A DNA stretch of 64,000 nt from Atlantibacter subterraneus (lineage in GTDB: Bacteria > Pseudomonadota > Gammaproteobacteria > Enterobacterales > Enterobacteriaceae), in assembly GCF_007570865.1 (NCBI RefSeq), contig NZ_VLPS01000001.1, forward strand, positions 372,001-436,000, written 5' to 3'. The position numbers were made by a program, and so were the translations under genes. Numbering within the stretch: position 1 is the stretch's first letter; every line of letters begins with the position of its first letter. Below are positions 26,649 to 36,565 of the stretch, piece after piece. The notes beneath the pieces were generated by a model. That model was not told the origin of the DNA and made no database searches. It saw nothing but the letters and a program-made list of their open reading frames with translations.

Positions 26649-28064
26649 ATGGCTTATCTAATGCTGGAAAATCAATCTGCTATGGCGCAGTGCGCGCCAT
26701 CCGGGAACGGCGCGCCTGATTCGTTTGTCGCCATATTGCGCAAACTAAGCGAGATCTACGATACCAAAACGGTGTTGCAGGTGTTGAATGACGCAGGCGT
26801 TCAGAAATGGAACCGCACGCATCTGAAGCGAGAGCTGGAGGAGGATGCGGCTTATCGGCTTCATCCTGATGAGGCGGCCCGATTGGCCGCGCTGTTGCCG
26901 CCGCCGCCCGCGCATCACCCGCACTATGCGTTCCGCTTTGTCGATCTGTTCGCCGGTATCGGCGGTATCCGCCGGGGGTTCGAATCCATCGGCGGGCAGT
27001 GCGTTTTTACCAGCGAGTGGAATAAACACGCGGTGCGCACTTATAAAGCCAACTGGTACTGCGATCCGCATCAGCACACCTTCAATGAAGATATCCGCGA
27101 CGTTACGCTCAGCCACCAGGCGGATATCAGCGATGACGCAGCGTTTAACCACATTGATAAAACCATGCCGGATCACGATGTGCTGCTGGCGGGTTTCCCC
27201 TGCCAGCCGTTTTCCCTGGCGGGCGTATCCAAGAAAAATGCCTTAGGCCGCGCCCACGGATTTGCCTGCGACACTCAGGGCACGCTGTTTTTCGATGTGG
27301 CGCGCATTATCGCGGCAAAAAAACCGGCGATTTTTGTGCTGGAAAACGTCAAAAACCTGAAGAGCCATGATAAGGGCAACACCTTTCGCATCATCATGCA
27401 AACCCTGGACGAGCTGGGTTATGAAGTGGCGAACGCTGCGGATGTCGGCCCGGACGATCCCAAAATCATCGACGGCAAAAACTTTTTACCCCAGCACCGC
27501 GAGCGTATCGTGCTGGTGGGCTTCCGGCGCGATCTCAATCTCCACCAGGGTTTTACGCTGCGTGATGTAAACCAATTTTTTCCTGACAGGCGTCCCGCGC
27601 TCGGGGAATTACTGGATACCGCCGTTGACGCGCGTTATATCCTGAGCCCGATATTGTGGAAATATCTTTATCGCTATGCCAAAAAGCATCAGGCAAAGGG
27701 CAACGGTTTTGGATTCGGCATGGTTGACCCGCGCGATCCATCCAGCGTCGCGCGTACGCTTTCTGCCCGTTATTACAAAGACGGCGCAGAAATCCTGGTG
27801 GATCGCGGCTGGGATAAAGCACTCGGCGAAGCCGATTTCGATCATCCCACTAACCAACTGCAACGCCCGCGCCGCCTGACGCCGCGCGAATGCGCGCGGT
27901 TGATGGGTTTTGAAGCGCCGAAGCAAAGTGAATTCCGCATACCGGTGTCGGATACCCAGGCCTACCGGCAGTTCGGCAACTCGGTGGTGGTGCCGGTGTT
28001 CGCGGCGGTTGCTAAACTGCTGGAATCACGCATTCTTCAGGCGGTGGCGAAGCGTAAGGAGTAA
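26649..28064 (+). CDS. dcm: Dcm, DNA cytosine-C5 methyltransferase
   Basis: The 471-aa product has the C5-methyltransferase motifs: [34 protein letters not shown] with the catalytic Cys near residue 185, [21 protein letters not shown], and [13 protein letters not shown]. Dcm methylates the inner C of CCWGG. It is followed at once by vsr, the mismatch repair partner. Confidence 0.97.
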   Translation: MAYLMLENQSAMAQCAPSGNGAPDSFVAILRKLSEIYDTKTVLQVLNDAGVQKWNRTHLKRELEEDAAYRLHPDEAARLAALLPPPPAHHPHYAFRFVDLFAGIGGIRRGFESIGGQCVFTSEWNKHAVRTYKANWYCDPHQHTFNEDIRDVTLSHQADISDDAAFNHIDKTMPDHDVLLAGFPCQPFSLAGVSKKNALGRAHGFACDTQGTLFFDVARIIAAKKPAIFVLENVKNLKSHDKGNTFRIIMQTLDELGYEVANAADVGPDDPKIIDGKNFLPQHRERIVLVGFRRDLNLHQGFTLRDVNQFFPDRRPALGELLDTAVDARYILSPILWKYLYRYAKKHQAKGNGFGFGMVDPRDPSSVARTLSARYYKDGAEILVDRGWDKALGEADFDHPTNQLQRPRRLTPRECARLMGFEAPKQSEFRIPVSDTQAYRQFGNSVVVPVFAAVAKLLESRILQAVAKRKE

Positions 28065-28067
28065 AGC

Positions 28068-28535
28068 ATGGCGGATGTCCACAGCAAGGCGATACGCAGC
28101 AAAAACATGCGGGCGATTGCAACACGCGACACCGCCATTGAGAAACGCCTCGCGCCGCTACTCACCGCCATGGGCTTTGACTGGCGGGCGCAGGATGCGG
28201 CCCTTGCCGGCAAGCCCGACTTCGTGATTGAGGCGTACCGCTGCGTTATCTTCACTCACGGCTGTTTCTGGCATCATCACGACTGTTATCTGTTTAAAGT
28301 GCCTGCCACGCGTACCGACTTCTGGATGACCAAAATTAACAGCAACGTTGAGCGGGACAAGCGTGACGTCGGGCGGCTGCGGGCGGAAGGCTGGCGGGTA
28401 CTGATTATCTGGGAATGCGCGCTGCGTGGCCGGAGCAAACTGTCCGACGAGGCGTTGTGCGAGCGGGTAGAAGAATGGGTATGTGGCGGAGGCGACTGCG
28501 CCGAAATCGATCTAAAGGGCATCCATGCCCTGTAG
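28068..28535 (+). CDS. vsr: Vsr, very-short-patch mismatch endonuclease
   Basis: The 155-aa product has the Vsr signature: IRSKNMRAIATRDTAIEKRL, the catalytic DWRAQDAALAGKPDFVIEAY with the metal Asp, and the zinc-site region FTHGCFWHHHDC. Vsr nicks T:G mismatches made when 5-methylcytosine in Dcm sites deaminates. The ATG is 3 bases past the dcm stop with its own GGAG, so the genes abut rather than overlap as they do in E. coli K-12. Confidence 0.96.
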   Translation: MADVHSKAIRSKNMRAIATRDTAIEKRLAPLLTAMGFDWRAQDAALAGKPDFVIEAYRCVIFTHGCFWHHHDCYLFKVPATRTDFWMTKINSNVERDKRDVGRLRAEGWRVLIIWECALRGRSKLSDEALCERVEEWVCGGGDCAEIDLKGIHAL

Positions 28536-28537
28536 CG

Positions 28538-29449
28538 TTATTTTTCTACCGGGCAGGGCTCAACCACCGGCTTTCCCGGGGAAAAATATTTCCCCAGCGT
28601 CACCAGCACTACTGCGAAAATAATAATCCCCAGCGCCAGCCACTCGGTTGGCGACAGGTTTTCGCCACCAAAACTGGTGCCCAGCAGCACCGCCACCACC
28701 GGGTTGACGTAGGCATAACTGGTCGCCACGGCGGGGGTCACATTGCGGATCAAATACATATAGGCATTGATGGCGATTAACGAGCCAAACACGGCGAGAT
28801 AGCCCACGGCGAGGAAGCCGGAAAGATCGGGCATCGCGGTGAGTTTTTCACCGGTCACCAGCGATGCCACCATCAGCACTATCCCGGCAGCCAGCATTTC
28901 AATCGCGCCCGCCATCATGCCGGTCGGCAGCTCAATCCGCGATCCATACACCGACCCGAAGGCCCAGCTCAGGGAGCCAATCAGGATCAGCAGCGCACCC
29001 CACGGGTTGCCGTTGAGATTGCCGCCGCTGTTCAGCAGCACGATGCCGACAAGGCCGATGGCGATCCCCAGCCATTCAATCTTGCGGGTTTGAATACCGA
29101 AAAAGCGGCTAAAAATCAGGGTAAACAGCGGAACGGTGGCGACCATTACCGCGGCAATTCCGGACGGCACGTTTTGATGCTCCGCGACGGTCACGAACCC
29201 GTTGCCTACCGCCAGCAGCAGGACGCCGATCAGCGCGGCATTGAGCAGCGGACGCAGGGCAGGCAGCTTATGGCCGGTTGCCAGCAGTACCGCCAGCAGC
29301 AGCGAACCCGCCGCCAAAAAGCGCACGCCGGCCATCATAAACGGCGGCCAGCTTTTTACCCCAACGGCGATAGCAAAATAGGTTGAACCCCAGATGATAT
29401 ATAACGCAAAGAGCGACCCTATCAGGGGCAACAGTTTTCCGAAACGCAT
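28538..29449 (-). CDS. yedA: YedA, EamA/DMT-family transporter
   Basis: The 303-aa product has ten hydrophobic helices and two EamA repeats, starting FGKLLPLIGSLFALYIIWGS and with the AIxMVATVPLFTLIFSRFFG-type segment and YAYVNPVVAVLLG in the second repeat. It is converging on vsr with only 2 bases between stops. Substrate unknown; DMT relatives export amino acids or other small molecules. Confidence 0.92.
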   Translation of the reverse strand: MRFGKLLPLIGSLFALYIIWGSTYFAIAVGVKSWPPFMMAGVRFLAAGSLLLAVLLATGHKLPALRPLLNAALIGVLLLAVGNGFVTVAEHQNVPSGIAAVMVATVPLFTLIFSRFFGIQTRKIEWLGIAIGLVGIVLLNSGGNLNGNPWGALLILIGSLSWAFGSVYGSRIELPTGMMAGAIEMLAAGIVLMVASLVTGEKLTAMPDLSGFLAVGYLAVFGSLIAINAYMYLIRNVTPAVATSYAYVNPVVAVLLGTSFGGENLSPTEWLALGIIIFAVVLVTLGKYFSPGKPVVEPCPVEK

Positions 29450-29790
29450 ACTCCCTCACGACTTGATTAAGAAAACACGAATGCGGCGTAGCCACAGCGA
29501 CGCCAAAATTTGACAAAAACGAGACGCTTCAGTCAGGCAGAGAAGAAGCATAACGGGCTAATAGTGAACGACAAAACTACTCCAGGCGCGAGCACTTTAA
29601 TGTTCGCAAACGGTTAAATAAATGTTGACACAAAGACCATGCAAACAGAAAGCGCAAAAAGGCGGCGAAAAGCGCTGAATTTATCGCGCGGGCCAGCGCC
29701 AATATTCCGATTAGCGCGCAGTTTATTACCGTTCACAGCGCTTTTGTTCCATACTTTGGGGCATTAAAACCATACAGAAGGAAGTTAATT
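29450..29790. promoter_or_regulatory. Divergent region between yedA and yedI
   Basis: These 341 bases hold no supported gene and must contain promoters for both divergent genes. I see no unambiguous operator. An AGAAGGAAG ribosome site sits at the yedI end. Confidence 0.4.
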
Positions 29791-30705
29791 TTGGCCGGGA
29801 GTAGTTTACTAACGTTGTTAGATGATATCGCCACGCTGCTGGACGACGTGTCGATGATGGGCAAGCTGGCGGCAAAGAAAACCGCCGGGGTATTGGGCGA
29901 TGACTTATCCCTGAACGCCCAGCAAGTTTCCGGCGTACGCGCCAACCGCGAACTGCCTGTAGTCTGGAAAGTGGCGAAAGGCTCTTTTATCAACAAACTG
30001 ATTCTGGTGCCGCTGGCCCTGATTATCAGCGCCTTCGCGCCCTGGGCCATCACGCCGCTGTTGATGATCGGCGGCGCGTTTCTCTGCTATGAAGGGGTTG
30101 AGAAAGTGGTCCACTCCTGGCAGGCGCGCAAGCATAAAGAGACCCCTGAAGAGCGCCAGGCGCGGCTGGATGCCATTGCCGAACAGGACCCGCTGGTGTA
30201 CGAAGGCGATAAAGTGAAAGGCGCGATTCGTACCGACTTTATCCTCTCCGCCGAAATCGTGGCGATCACTCTTGGTATCGTGGCGGAGTCGCCGCTGTTA
30301 AACCAGGTGTTGGTGTTATCCGGTATCGCCGTTGTGGTCACTATCGGGGTGTACGGCATTGTTGGGATTATCGTTAAGCTCGACGATCTGGGCTTCTGGC
30401 TGGAGAAAAAGTCTTCCGCTCTCGCCAGGGCCGTAGGTAAAGGGTTGCTGGTTACCGCGCCCTGGCTGATGAAAGCGCTGTCGATCTTAGGTACTCTGGC
30501 GATGTTCCTGGTGGGCGGCGGCATTGTGGTGCACGGCATTGGCCCGGTTCATCACGCCATTGAACACTGGGCGGAGCAGGGCGGCGGAATAGGGCAGGCG
30601 CTGCTGCCGTTAGCCATGAATCTGGTATTGGGTTTTATCATCGGCGCGGTGGTGCTGACGGTGGTGAATATGATTTCCCGGCTGCGCGGCAAACCCGCTC
30701 ATTAG
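29791..30705 (+). CDS. yedI: YedI, DUF808 inner-membrane protein
   Basis: The 304-aa product matches YedI from its first residues ([18 protein letters not shown] and [18 protein letters not shown]) with a TTG start at 29791 behind AGAAGGAAG. It has several hydrophobic helices and the [20 protein letters not shown] segment of the DUF808 family. Function unknown. Confidence 0.93.
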   Translation: MAGSSLLTLLDDIATLLDDVSMMGKLAAKKTAGVLGDDLSLNAQQVSGVRANRELPVVWKVAKGSFINKLILVPLALIISAFAPWAITPLLMIGGAFLCYEGVEKVVHSWQARKHKETPEERQARLDAIAEQDPLVYEGDKVKGAIRTDFILSAEIVAITLGIVAESPLLNQVLVLSGIAVVVTIGVYGIVGIIVKLDDLGFWLEKKSSALARAVGKGLLVTAPWLMKALSILGTLAMFLVGGGIVVHGIGPVHHAIEHWAEQGGGIGQALLPLAMNLVLGFIIGAVVLTVVNMISRLRGKPAH

Positions 30706-30795
30706 GATTTTTCCTCAAAATACGCGCGGGCACCAGGCAAAAATCACCATAATTGTCTATGTTGTAAACGTTTCGCACTGATTAAGGAGGCAGGT

Positions 30796-30978
30796 ATGGT
30801 CTTTGTGGTCAGCGATGAAGTTAAACGCAAAAATGGTGGTCCGCGCATGGTGGTGACCGGTTATTCGAGCGGCATGGTGGAGTGCCGCTGGTATGACGGG
30901 TTCGGCGTGCAGCGTGAAGCTTTTCGTGAAGACGAGTTAACCGTGGGGAAACCCGCTTCACGTGAAGAAGACCATTGA
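30796..30978 (+). CDS. yodC: YodC, small DUF2158 protein
   Basis: The 60-aa product contains GGPRMVVTGYSSGMVECRWY, the core of the YodC/DUF2158 family, and follows an AAGGAGG ribosome site. Function unknown. It is followed by a terminator and stands alone. Confidence 0.92.
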   Translation: MVFVVSDEVKRKNGGPRMVVTGYSSGMVECRWYDGFGVQREAFREDELTVGKPASREEDH

Positions 30979-31011
30979 CCGCACGTCAGCAATGCTCGCG
31001 CATTGATTGTG

Positions 31012-31042
31012 AAGAGGGAAACCGCAAGGTTTCCCTCTTTGT
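31012..31042 (+). terminator. Rho-independent terminator after yodC
   Basis: AAGAGGGAAACC and GGTTTCCCTCTTT form an almost perfect stem with a CGCAA-type loop and a T run. Confidence 0.88.
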
Positions 31043-31152
31043 TTCTGCCATGTTGATACCCGTCTGGCGCTAATTTATGGCGCGATTCTGACGGCGCATC
31101 TGCAACCTTATGCCAAACTACTTGTTAAATTCCGGGCAGTTTTCAGGGAGCG

Positions 31153-32826
31153 TTGTCTGTGTCGGCAAAAATCCAACAACACGCATGGCGAGCCAGGCAC
31201 CCGATAAAAATCGTTAACTTTTGCTTTCTGGTGGTGTTTCTCTGTTCCACTTTACTCACCTGGCGAGAAATCGTGGTACTGCAAAATGGCTGGACCGCCA
31301 GCCAGAAAAACCGCATCCAAAGCGTTGCTGCGGCGCTCGATCGCCATCTTCAGTACAGCGTGGATAAGCTGCAATTTTATCGCGCCGCCATGCAGCACGC
31401 CCTCAGCTCGCCCATTTCCACCAACCGCACCGATGCGGCGCTGGCGCAGTTTGACCAACAGCGCCAGTCCGGGGCCTGGCAAATCCGCCTCGATACGCAG
31501 CGCGGGCTGCCGGTTAACGGCGTTTCCGACGATCGGGTCCGGCAAAACCCGCTGCTCGCCCGTGACGAACAGCGGCTGGAGAACGAACTGATCGCCGCGC
31601 TGGAGTTTGGCGCGATCCTGCAACTGGCCGATCCCCAACAGGACCGGCAGCGCCGCACGTTTTACACTTCGCGCGCCGGTTTTTATCTCTCCAGCACGCC
31701 CCATGCCGCATCTGATGACATTGCTACCCGCTATCACCGGCTGGTGACGCGGCCCTATTTCCATAGCCATACCCAGCGTAATAATCCCGATCGCGGGGTG
31801 CGCTGGACGCATGCCCGGGAAGCGAATCGCCAGGAGGATCAGGTGGTCACCGCCAGCCTGCCGCTGGATTATCAGAATCAGTGGTATGGCGTGCTGGCGA
31901 TGGATTTCTCGCTGGGCACCATGAATGATTTTCTAAACCAGGCGATGTTCCGCCGCGAGAACGGCGAAATATTACTGCTGGATAATCAGTTTCAGGTTAT
32001 TGCTTCATCGGCGGAACCGGTGCCCGCCGGTAGCGTGTTCAGCGACAGCGAACGCGAACGGCTCACCCGCGAAATGGCGGAGCATAACGAGGGTGGGGCG
32101 CTTATTGATACCCGTTACATCAGTTGGGCGAAACTCAACTTTTTCGATGGGGTACTCATCCGGGTCTATTCCCTTAAGCAAAGCCTGAGCGGCGAGTTCG
32201 GCAGCATCTTGCTGGTGCTGGGGCTGCTTTGGGCTCTGTTCTCGCTGATGCTGTTAGGCTCGTGGTACGTGATCCGCAGGATGGTGCGCAATATGTTCGC
32301 CATGCAAGAAACGCTGCAATGGCGCGCCTGGTACGACGCGCAAACCCATCTGTTCAATCGCGGCACGTTTCTTGAACGTGCCAGGCAGATTGCCCGACGC
32401 TGCCAGCAACAGCAGATGCCGCTGTGCGTTATCCAGCTCGATCTGGATCATTTTAAGCGCATAAACGATACCTGGGGCCATCAGACCGGCGATAAGGCGC
32501 TATCCCATGCGGCCAGCATTTTGCGCCAGTCGCTGCGCGGCGATGACATTGCCGGACGCGTAGGGGGAGAGGAGTTTTGCATTGTCCTGCCGGGGACATT
32601 ACTGCCGGAGGCCGCCGCGATTGCTGAACGTATTCGCGTACGGCTTAACAGCAAAGAGATTCTGGTGCGCCAGAACACCACTATTCGCATCAGCGCCTCT
32701 TTTGGCGTGAGCTGCGCAGTGCAGGAAGGCGATTACGATTTTGAACATCTGCAATCTATCGCTGACCGGCGCTTGTATCAGGCCAAGCAGGCGGGACGCA
32801 ATCGCGTCAGTTCCTCAGACGGATGA
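31153..32826 (+). CDS. dgcQ: DgcQ (YedQ), membrane diguanylate cyclase
   Basis: The 557-aa product has an N-terminal helix (IVNFCFLVVFLCSTLLTWRE), a periplasmic CHASE-like domain, a second helix near LLVLGLLWALFSLMLLGSWY and a C-terminal GGDEF domain with intact RVGGEEF near residue 471. It makes cyclic di-GMP, which in E. coli affects cellulose and motility. The start is a TTG at 31153 with GGGAG upstream; a GTG two codons on is an alternative. Its 3' end overlaps convergent yedP by 12 bases. Confidence 0.94.
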   Translation: MSVSAKIQQHAWRARHPIKIVNFCFLVVFLCSTLLTWREIVVLQNGWTASQKNRIQSVAAALDRHLQYSVDKLQFYRAAMQHALSSPISTNRTDAALAQFDQQRQSGAWQIRLDTQRGLPVNGVSDDRVRQNPLLARDEQRLENELIAALEFGAILQLADPQQDRQRRTFYTSRAGFYLSSTPHAASDDIATRYHRLVTRPYFHSHTQRNNPDRGVRWTHAREANRQEDQVVTASLPLDYQNQWYGVLAMDFSLGTMNDFLNQAMFRRENGEILLLDNQFQVIASSAEPVPAGSVFSDSERERLTREMAEHNEGGALIDTRYISWAKLNFFDGVLIRVYSLKQSLSGEFGSILLVLGLLWALFSLMLLGSWYVIRRMVRNMFAMQETLQWRAWYDAQTHLFNRGTFLERARQIARRCQQQQMPLCVIQLDLDHFKRINDTWGHQTGDKALSHAASILRQSLRGDDIAGRVGGEEFCIVLPGTLLPEAAAIAERIRVRLNSKEILVRQNTTIRISASFGVSCAVQEGDYDFEHLQSIADRRLYQAKQAGRNRVSSSDG

Positions 32827-33633
32827 GCCCAGGAAATAATTCAGACCCTCGCACCAGCCTTCCGGTCCGTATGCCTGGGTGCGATACACCCGCTGCGGAT
32901 TATCATTTTTCACCACCACAGGCTGTTTGCTGTATCCCTGGACAATCACGGCATAGTCGGCCACATCCAGCATCGTCACATCGTTAGGGCTATCACCCAC
33001 GCCGATAGTGGTTGGGCGGCGGCCTTCTCGCTGGCGGTACTGGTCGATAAGCCAGGTCAGCGCAGATCCTTTACCACCGCGCTGATCCAGCACGTGCCAA
33101 AAATGGCCGCCTTCCATCATGCACAGGCCCAGATTATTAAGTTGCTCGCTGAACGCTGATAAACGTTCATCGCTGTCGCGCCAGATCAGGGTTTGCGACG
33201 CTTCCTGAAGTTTAGCCAGCGCGATCATTTTTGGCGTCAGCCCCGTGAGTTCGCCAATCATGGCGTCGTCAACATCATCGTAGGTCGTGAATTTATAACC
33301 TTCCGACTGGCGCAATTCTTCCAGCACTTTTCGAATTGACTCATGCGTGTCGCCATTGATTACGCGCGGATAATCTGCGTGATCGTCCCACTCGTCATTG
33401 AGCTGGATCACCGCGCCGTTTTCCGCAATAAAGGCTTCGCCCTGTAGACCGAGTTCATTTTGAATCGCGATAGTTTCCGCAGCGGTTTTGCTGCTGCACA
33501 GAATGACGGGGATATTATGTTCACGCAGGCTATCCAGCACAGGAAGCGCAGCGCTCCACTGCTGGGTATGGCTATCAATCAGGCAACCATCAAGATCGGA
33601 AACCACAATCAGCGAGTCAGTCAATGAAGGCAT
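32815..33633 (-). CDS. yedP: YedP, mannosyl-3-phosphoglycerate phosphatase-like HAD protein
   Basis: The 272-aa product is a HAD phosphatase: motif I VVSDLDGCLID, motif II ILCSSKTAAE, and GVGDSPNDVTML as motif IV. The family dephosphorylates mannosyl-3-phosphoglycerate, but the true substrate in enterics is uncertain. A small upstream frame ends 9 bases before its ATG, and the two are likely co-transcribed. Confidence 0.93.
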   Translation of the reverse strand: MPSLTDSLIVVSDLDGCLIDSHTQQWSAALPVLDSLREHNIPVILCSSKTAAETIAIQNELGLQGEAFIAENGAVIQLNDEWDDHADYPRVINGDTHESIRKVLEELRQSEGYKFTTYDDVDDAMIGELTGLTPKMIALAKLQEASQTLIWRDSDERLSAFSEQLNNLGLCMMEGGHFWHVLDQRGGKGSALTWLIDQYRQREGRRPTTIGVGDSPNDVTMLDVADYAVIVQGYSKQPVVVKNDNPQRVYRTQAYGPEGWCEGLNYFLGSSV

Positions 33634-33642
33634 AAAGGATCC

Positions 33643-33729
33643 TTAATAATAGCGGCACAAAGAACAGGGCTTTCCGGCTAGCCAGGAATAATCCCAATCA
33701 GCGTCCGGTTTTTGTTCACAATGCGTCAT
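33643..33729 (-). CDS. Candidate 28-aa cysteine-containing small protein upstream of yedP
   Basis: A 28-codon frame starts MTHCEQKPDADWDYSWLAGK and ends CSLCRYY, with three Cys including a CxxC. GGGAGAG lies about 8 bases before the ATG, and the stop is 9 bases before the yedP start. I know of no named match. A longer reading up to 33906 would run antisense through dsrA and is not supported. It could be a small protein or a translated leader for yedP. Confidence 0.5.
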   Translation of the reverse strand: MTHCEQKPDADWDYSWLAGKPCSLCRYY

Positions 33730-33855
33730 ATCATTCTCTCCCAGGCCGCGACAGCACAGGGAAGCAAGATATTTATCTAATAAATTCCACATTAGTACAC
33801 ATTTATGGAGTGAATATATCCTTGTCATGCAAAATAATTGCCTATATGGTTGGTG

Positions 33856-33938
33856 TCGCATCAGATTTCCTGGTGTAACGAATTTTAAATTCTTCTTGCT
33901 CAGCAAGTTTATCCCGGCGCCCCCGCCGGGATATTTTT
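33856..33938 (+). ncRNA. dsrA: DsrA small regulatory RNA
   Basis: The sequence GCATCAGATTTCCTGGTGTA and ACGAATTTTaaATTCTTCTTGC match the E. coli DsrA stem-loops that pair with rpoS and hns mRNAs, and ATCCCGGCG...CGCCGGGAT plus a T run gives the terminator hairpin. A TATATG-type -10 lies about 8 bases before the start. Position between yedP and yodD/dsrB/rcsA matches E. coli. DsrA activates rpoS translation and represses hns with Hfq. Confidence 0.93.
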
Positions 33939-33940
33939 AT

Positions 33941-34174
33941 CTAGCGGTTCAGTTCGCTAACCGAAAAGTCATGAATGTCCAGTTCAAATGCGTCGGCAAG
34001 CTCGGAATAGGTGTGGTAGTCATGTCCATTGACGCTCACCCGCGGCGGCTCTTCGCCATCTTCCACCGGGCGGACTTCGCTTTCGCTGATCTCGTTAATC
34101 GCGGCAAGCAGCGCATCAACGTCAATCTCCACTTCCCGGTGTTGGGCATCGCTAAACTCTTTTACCGTCTTCAT
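33941..34174 (-). CDS. yodD: YodD, small stress-associated protein
   Basis: The 77-aa product matches YodD: VDALLAAINEISESEV in the middle and ELADAFELDIHDFSVSELNR at the end. In E. coli yodD expression rises under peroxide and acid stress; its function is unknown. It converges on dsrA. Confidence 0.93.
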   Translation of the reverse strand: MKTVKEFSDAQHREVEIDVDALLAAINEISESEVRPVEDGEEPPRVSVNGHDYHTYSELADAFELDIHDFSVSELNR

Positions 34175-34305
34175 CGGCAGTACCTCGCTCAGTAAGCCTG
34201 CTACTAAGTGTAGTCGATAGAAAAAACGGCTTATCGACTGGGTAACCCCGTGCCAGAAAATGAGAATTGTTCTAAACTGCCACTATCAATACGGGAGGAG
34301 AAGTT

Positions 34306-34494
34306 ATGAACATTAACGATCGGGTCACGGTGAAAACGGATGGGGGTCCGCGTCGACCAGGGGTTGTACTGGCGGTAGAGCCGTTTAACGAAGGCACCAT
34401 GTACCTGGTGTCGCTGGAGGATTACCCGATGGGGATTTGGTTCTTTAATGAGAAAGATCATCCCGACGGCGTTTTCGTCGAAAAAATCGATTAA
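34306..34494 (+). CDS. dsrB: DsrB, small conserved protein
   Basis: The 62-aa product, [20 protein letters not shown]... with [17 protein letters not shown], is DsrB, encoded beside rcsA and dsrA in enterics. GGGAGG precedes the ATG. It is RpoS-regulated in E. coli, and its function is unknown. Its stop lies 56 bases from the convergent rcsA stop. Confidence 0.94.
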   Translation: MNINDRVTVKTDGGPRRPGVVLAVEPFNEGTMYLVSLEDYPMGIWFFNEKDHPDGVFVEKID

Positions 34495-34550
34495 TTTCCC
34501 GGCAGGATGATATTAATCCATCTCCAGCGCTGCCAGAGATGGGTTACTGT

Positions 34551-35174
34551 TTAACGCATATTGACGAATATTCCGCTGGTCACGTTGTCAGCCAGCCGCA
34601 CAACGTGATAAATCACCTGCTTATTATGGGTTTTAATTTTTCGCTTAATATTACCCTTATGGGATGATACGGTTTTAGCTTTAATATTCATCTGATCGGA
34701 TATTTGGATCGTTCCCTGCCCCGACATCCACATTCGCAACATACTCGATTCCGTTCGGCTTAAAGAGAGGGTAGGTAATGCGATATTTCCTAAACCCTGC
34801 GCGGCATTAGTCAGAGAATTCCCTAATAATTCGTCCAGTGATTCCGGTTTAATCGATTTTGAACTAATTAATAAGTTTTTTCTTACCCGCAAATACTCAT
34901 CGAAATGAAGATTGGCAATAGACATAAAAACGATAAATAACGTTCCGGGATGTTGATTAATGATCTGCCTGATGCGCTGGCTGCTTTCGGCGTCATGGAT
35001 AAAGCAATCCTCATTAATAAACACCACGTGCGGCTGCGTTGACCGGCACTGTTGACCAAGGCTTTCAACATCATTCACTTGTATTATTTTTCGTTTTCGT
35101 ACACCCCGGCTGACTAAATATCCGATTAGTCCCAGCCTGGTATAGCTACATAAATCCATGATGATCGTTGACAT
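34551..35174 (-). CDS. rcsA: RcsA, capsule synthesis co-regulator
   Basis: The 207-aa product matches Rcs[21 protein letters not shown] at the start and a LuxR-type helix-turn-helix at the end ([40 protein letters not shown]). It pairs with RcsB to activate capsule genes and repress flhDC. It lies beside the fli operon in the usual order. Confidence 0.95.
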   Translation of the reverse strand: MSTIIMDLCSYTRLGLIGYLVSRGVRKRKIIQVNDVESLGQQCRSTQPHVVFINEDCFIHDAESSQRIRQIINQHPGTLFIVFMSIANLHFDEYLRVRKNLLISSKSIKPESLDELLGNSLTNAAQGLGNIALPTLSLSRTESSMLRMWMSGQGTIQISDQMNIKAKTVSSHKGNIKRKIKTHNKQVIYHVVRLADNVTSGIFVNMR

Positions 35175-35484
35175 AGCGTACCCTCACTCATCGCGTTATC
35201 CGTTAAAACACAACGAATCCTTTGCCCCTTCTGCGTCGTGCGCCCGTGGAAATAATTTACATCGGTGAAATATTTGCCGGGTGACGACAGGCAGATTGCC
35301 GTTAATATTCAGGCGTCAACACTATCCCGTAAAGCCGTTGTTAATTTGCCAGGAAAGGTCTTAAAGTAAATCGAATGTAAAGGAATGTGAGAATACTAAA
35401 ATCATATAAGCCGCGTCAGCGTTATGCTGGTGGATGTTATTTGATTCTGGTTTTAGGATTTACCTTACCATTCCTGCACAATGA
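35175..35484. promoter_or_regulatory. rcsA upstream region
   Basis: This 310-base gap between rcsA and the fliR stop contains the rcsA promoter. It is fairly AT-rich. I could not identify an RcsAB box with confidence, and no gene is supported. Confidence 0.4.
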
Positions 35485-36279
35485 TCAGGGAGAAGGCGTG
35501 GCGGGAATTTCACTCAAAATATCGCTTAATAAGGAAAAGATCTCACTGAATAAATGTTCGCAGAATGGCGCGATTAATGGCATCAGGGCAATAATCACCA
35601 CCATACCGACGGAAAGCGTCAGCGGGAAGCCGATGACAAACACCGACAGCTGTGGCGACATGCGATTCAATAAACCGAGTGCGAGGTTTAACGTCAGTAA
35701 TAGCGTCACCATCGGGAGCGCCAGCATCAGGCCATTGAGGAAAATCAGCCCGCCGGATTTGGCCAGCGCGTAAAAAGCGTTGGTGTTAAGCGGATTGCCG
35801 TTAATCGGCAGGGTGTGAAACGTATCCACCAGCATTGATATCAGCCACAAATGGCCGTTAAGGCTCAAAAACAGCAGCATCGCCAGCATATCGAGAAAAC
35901 GCGCCAGCACCGGCATGTTCAGTTTGCTGCCGGGGTCAAAGAACGTAGCGAACGACAGCCCCATCTGCAGGCCAATAATTTCACCGGCGGTACGCACCGC
36001 AGCGAAGGCAAACTGCATGGTAAAGCCGAGCGCAATGCCAATCAGGATTTGCTGTATCGCCAGCCAGAAGCCTTCAACGGAGAAGATGGTGACGTCGCTG
36101 GCGGGGATAGTGGGGGCAACAATCCAGGTGATCATAAACGCCAGGCCTATTTTCACCCGTTTGCTAATCACCCGTTCGCCAAGGATAGGTGCGGTGGAGA
36201 CCAGCGCCAGCACGCGCAGCAGCGGCCAGAAGTACAGGCTAAGCCAGTGAAGCCATTGGTCGCTGGTGATCTGCAGCAT
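35485..36279 (-). CDS. fliR: FliR, flagellar export gate protein
   Basis: The 264-aa membrane protein ([20 protein letters not shown] near the start; [34 protein letters not shown]) is FliR. With FliP and FliQ it forms the helical export gate of the flagellar type III apparatus. It is the last gene of the fliF-fliR operon, 4 bases after fliQ. Confidence 0.97.
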   Translation of the reverse strand: MLQITSDQWLHWLSLYFWPLLRVLALVSTAPILGERVISKRVKIGLAFMITWIVAPTIPASDVTIFSVEGFWLAIQQILIGIALGFTMQFAFAAVRTAGEIIGLQMGLSFATFFDPGSKLNMPVLARFLDMLAMLLFLSLNGHLWLISMLVDTFHTLPINGNPLNTNAFYALAKSGGLIFLNGLMLALPMVTLLLTLNLALGLLNRMSPQLSVFVIGFPLTLSVGMVVIIALMPLIAPFCEHLFSEIFSLLSDILSEIPATPSP

Positions 36280-36283
36280 CAGA

Positions 36284-36553
36284 TCAGCCGATGATATACG
36301 GCAGGTTGCTGAACAGGGTACGGACGTAATCCAGCAGCAGGTTGAGCATCCACGGGCCTGCCACCACGATCGCCACGAATACCGCGAGGATTTTCGGGAT
36401 GAACGACAGGGTCATTTCGTTAATCTGGGTGGCGGCTTGCAAAATACTGATGATAAGACCGGTGACCAGCGCCACCAGCAGCAGCGGGGCAGCCAGCGCA
36501 AGCGCCACTTTCATGGCTTCGGTGCCCATCATCATGACCGATTCCGGCGTCAT
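36284..36553 (-). CDS. fliQ: FliQ, flagellar export gate protein
   Basis: The 89-aa protein starts [20 protein letters not shown] and has two hydrophobic helices with the family's [16 protein letters not shown] turn. It is a FliPQR gate subunit, 12 bases after fliP. Confidence 0.97.
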   Translation of the reverse strand: MTPESVMMMGTEAMKVALALAAPLLLVALVTGLIISILQAATQINEMTLSFIPKILAVFVAIVVAGPWMLNLLLDYVRTLFSNLPYIIG

Positions 36554-36565
36554 CGGCGTTCTCCG

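Noticed and set aside
33730..33906. N-terminal extension of the small frame upstream of yedP
   Set aside because: It runs antisense through the dsrA RNA gene and promoter region; the ATG at 33729 has a proper ribosome site.
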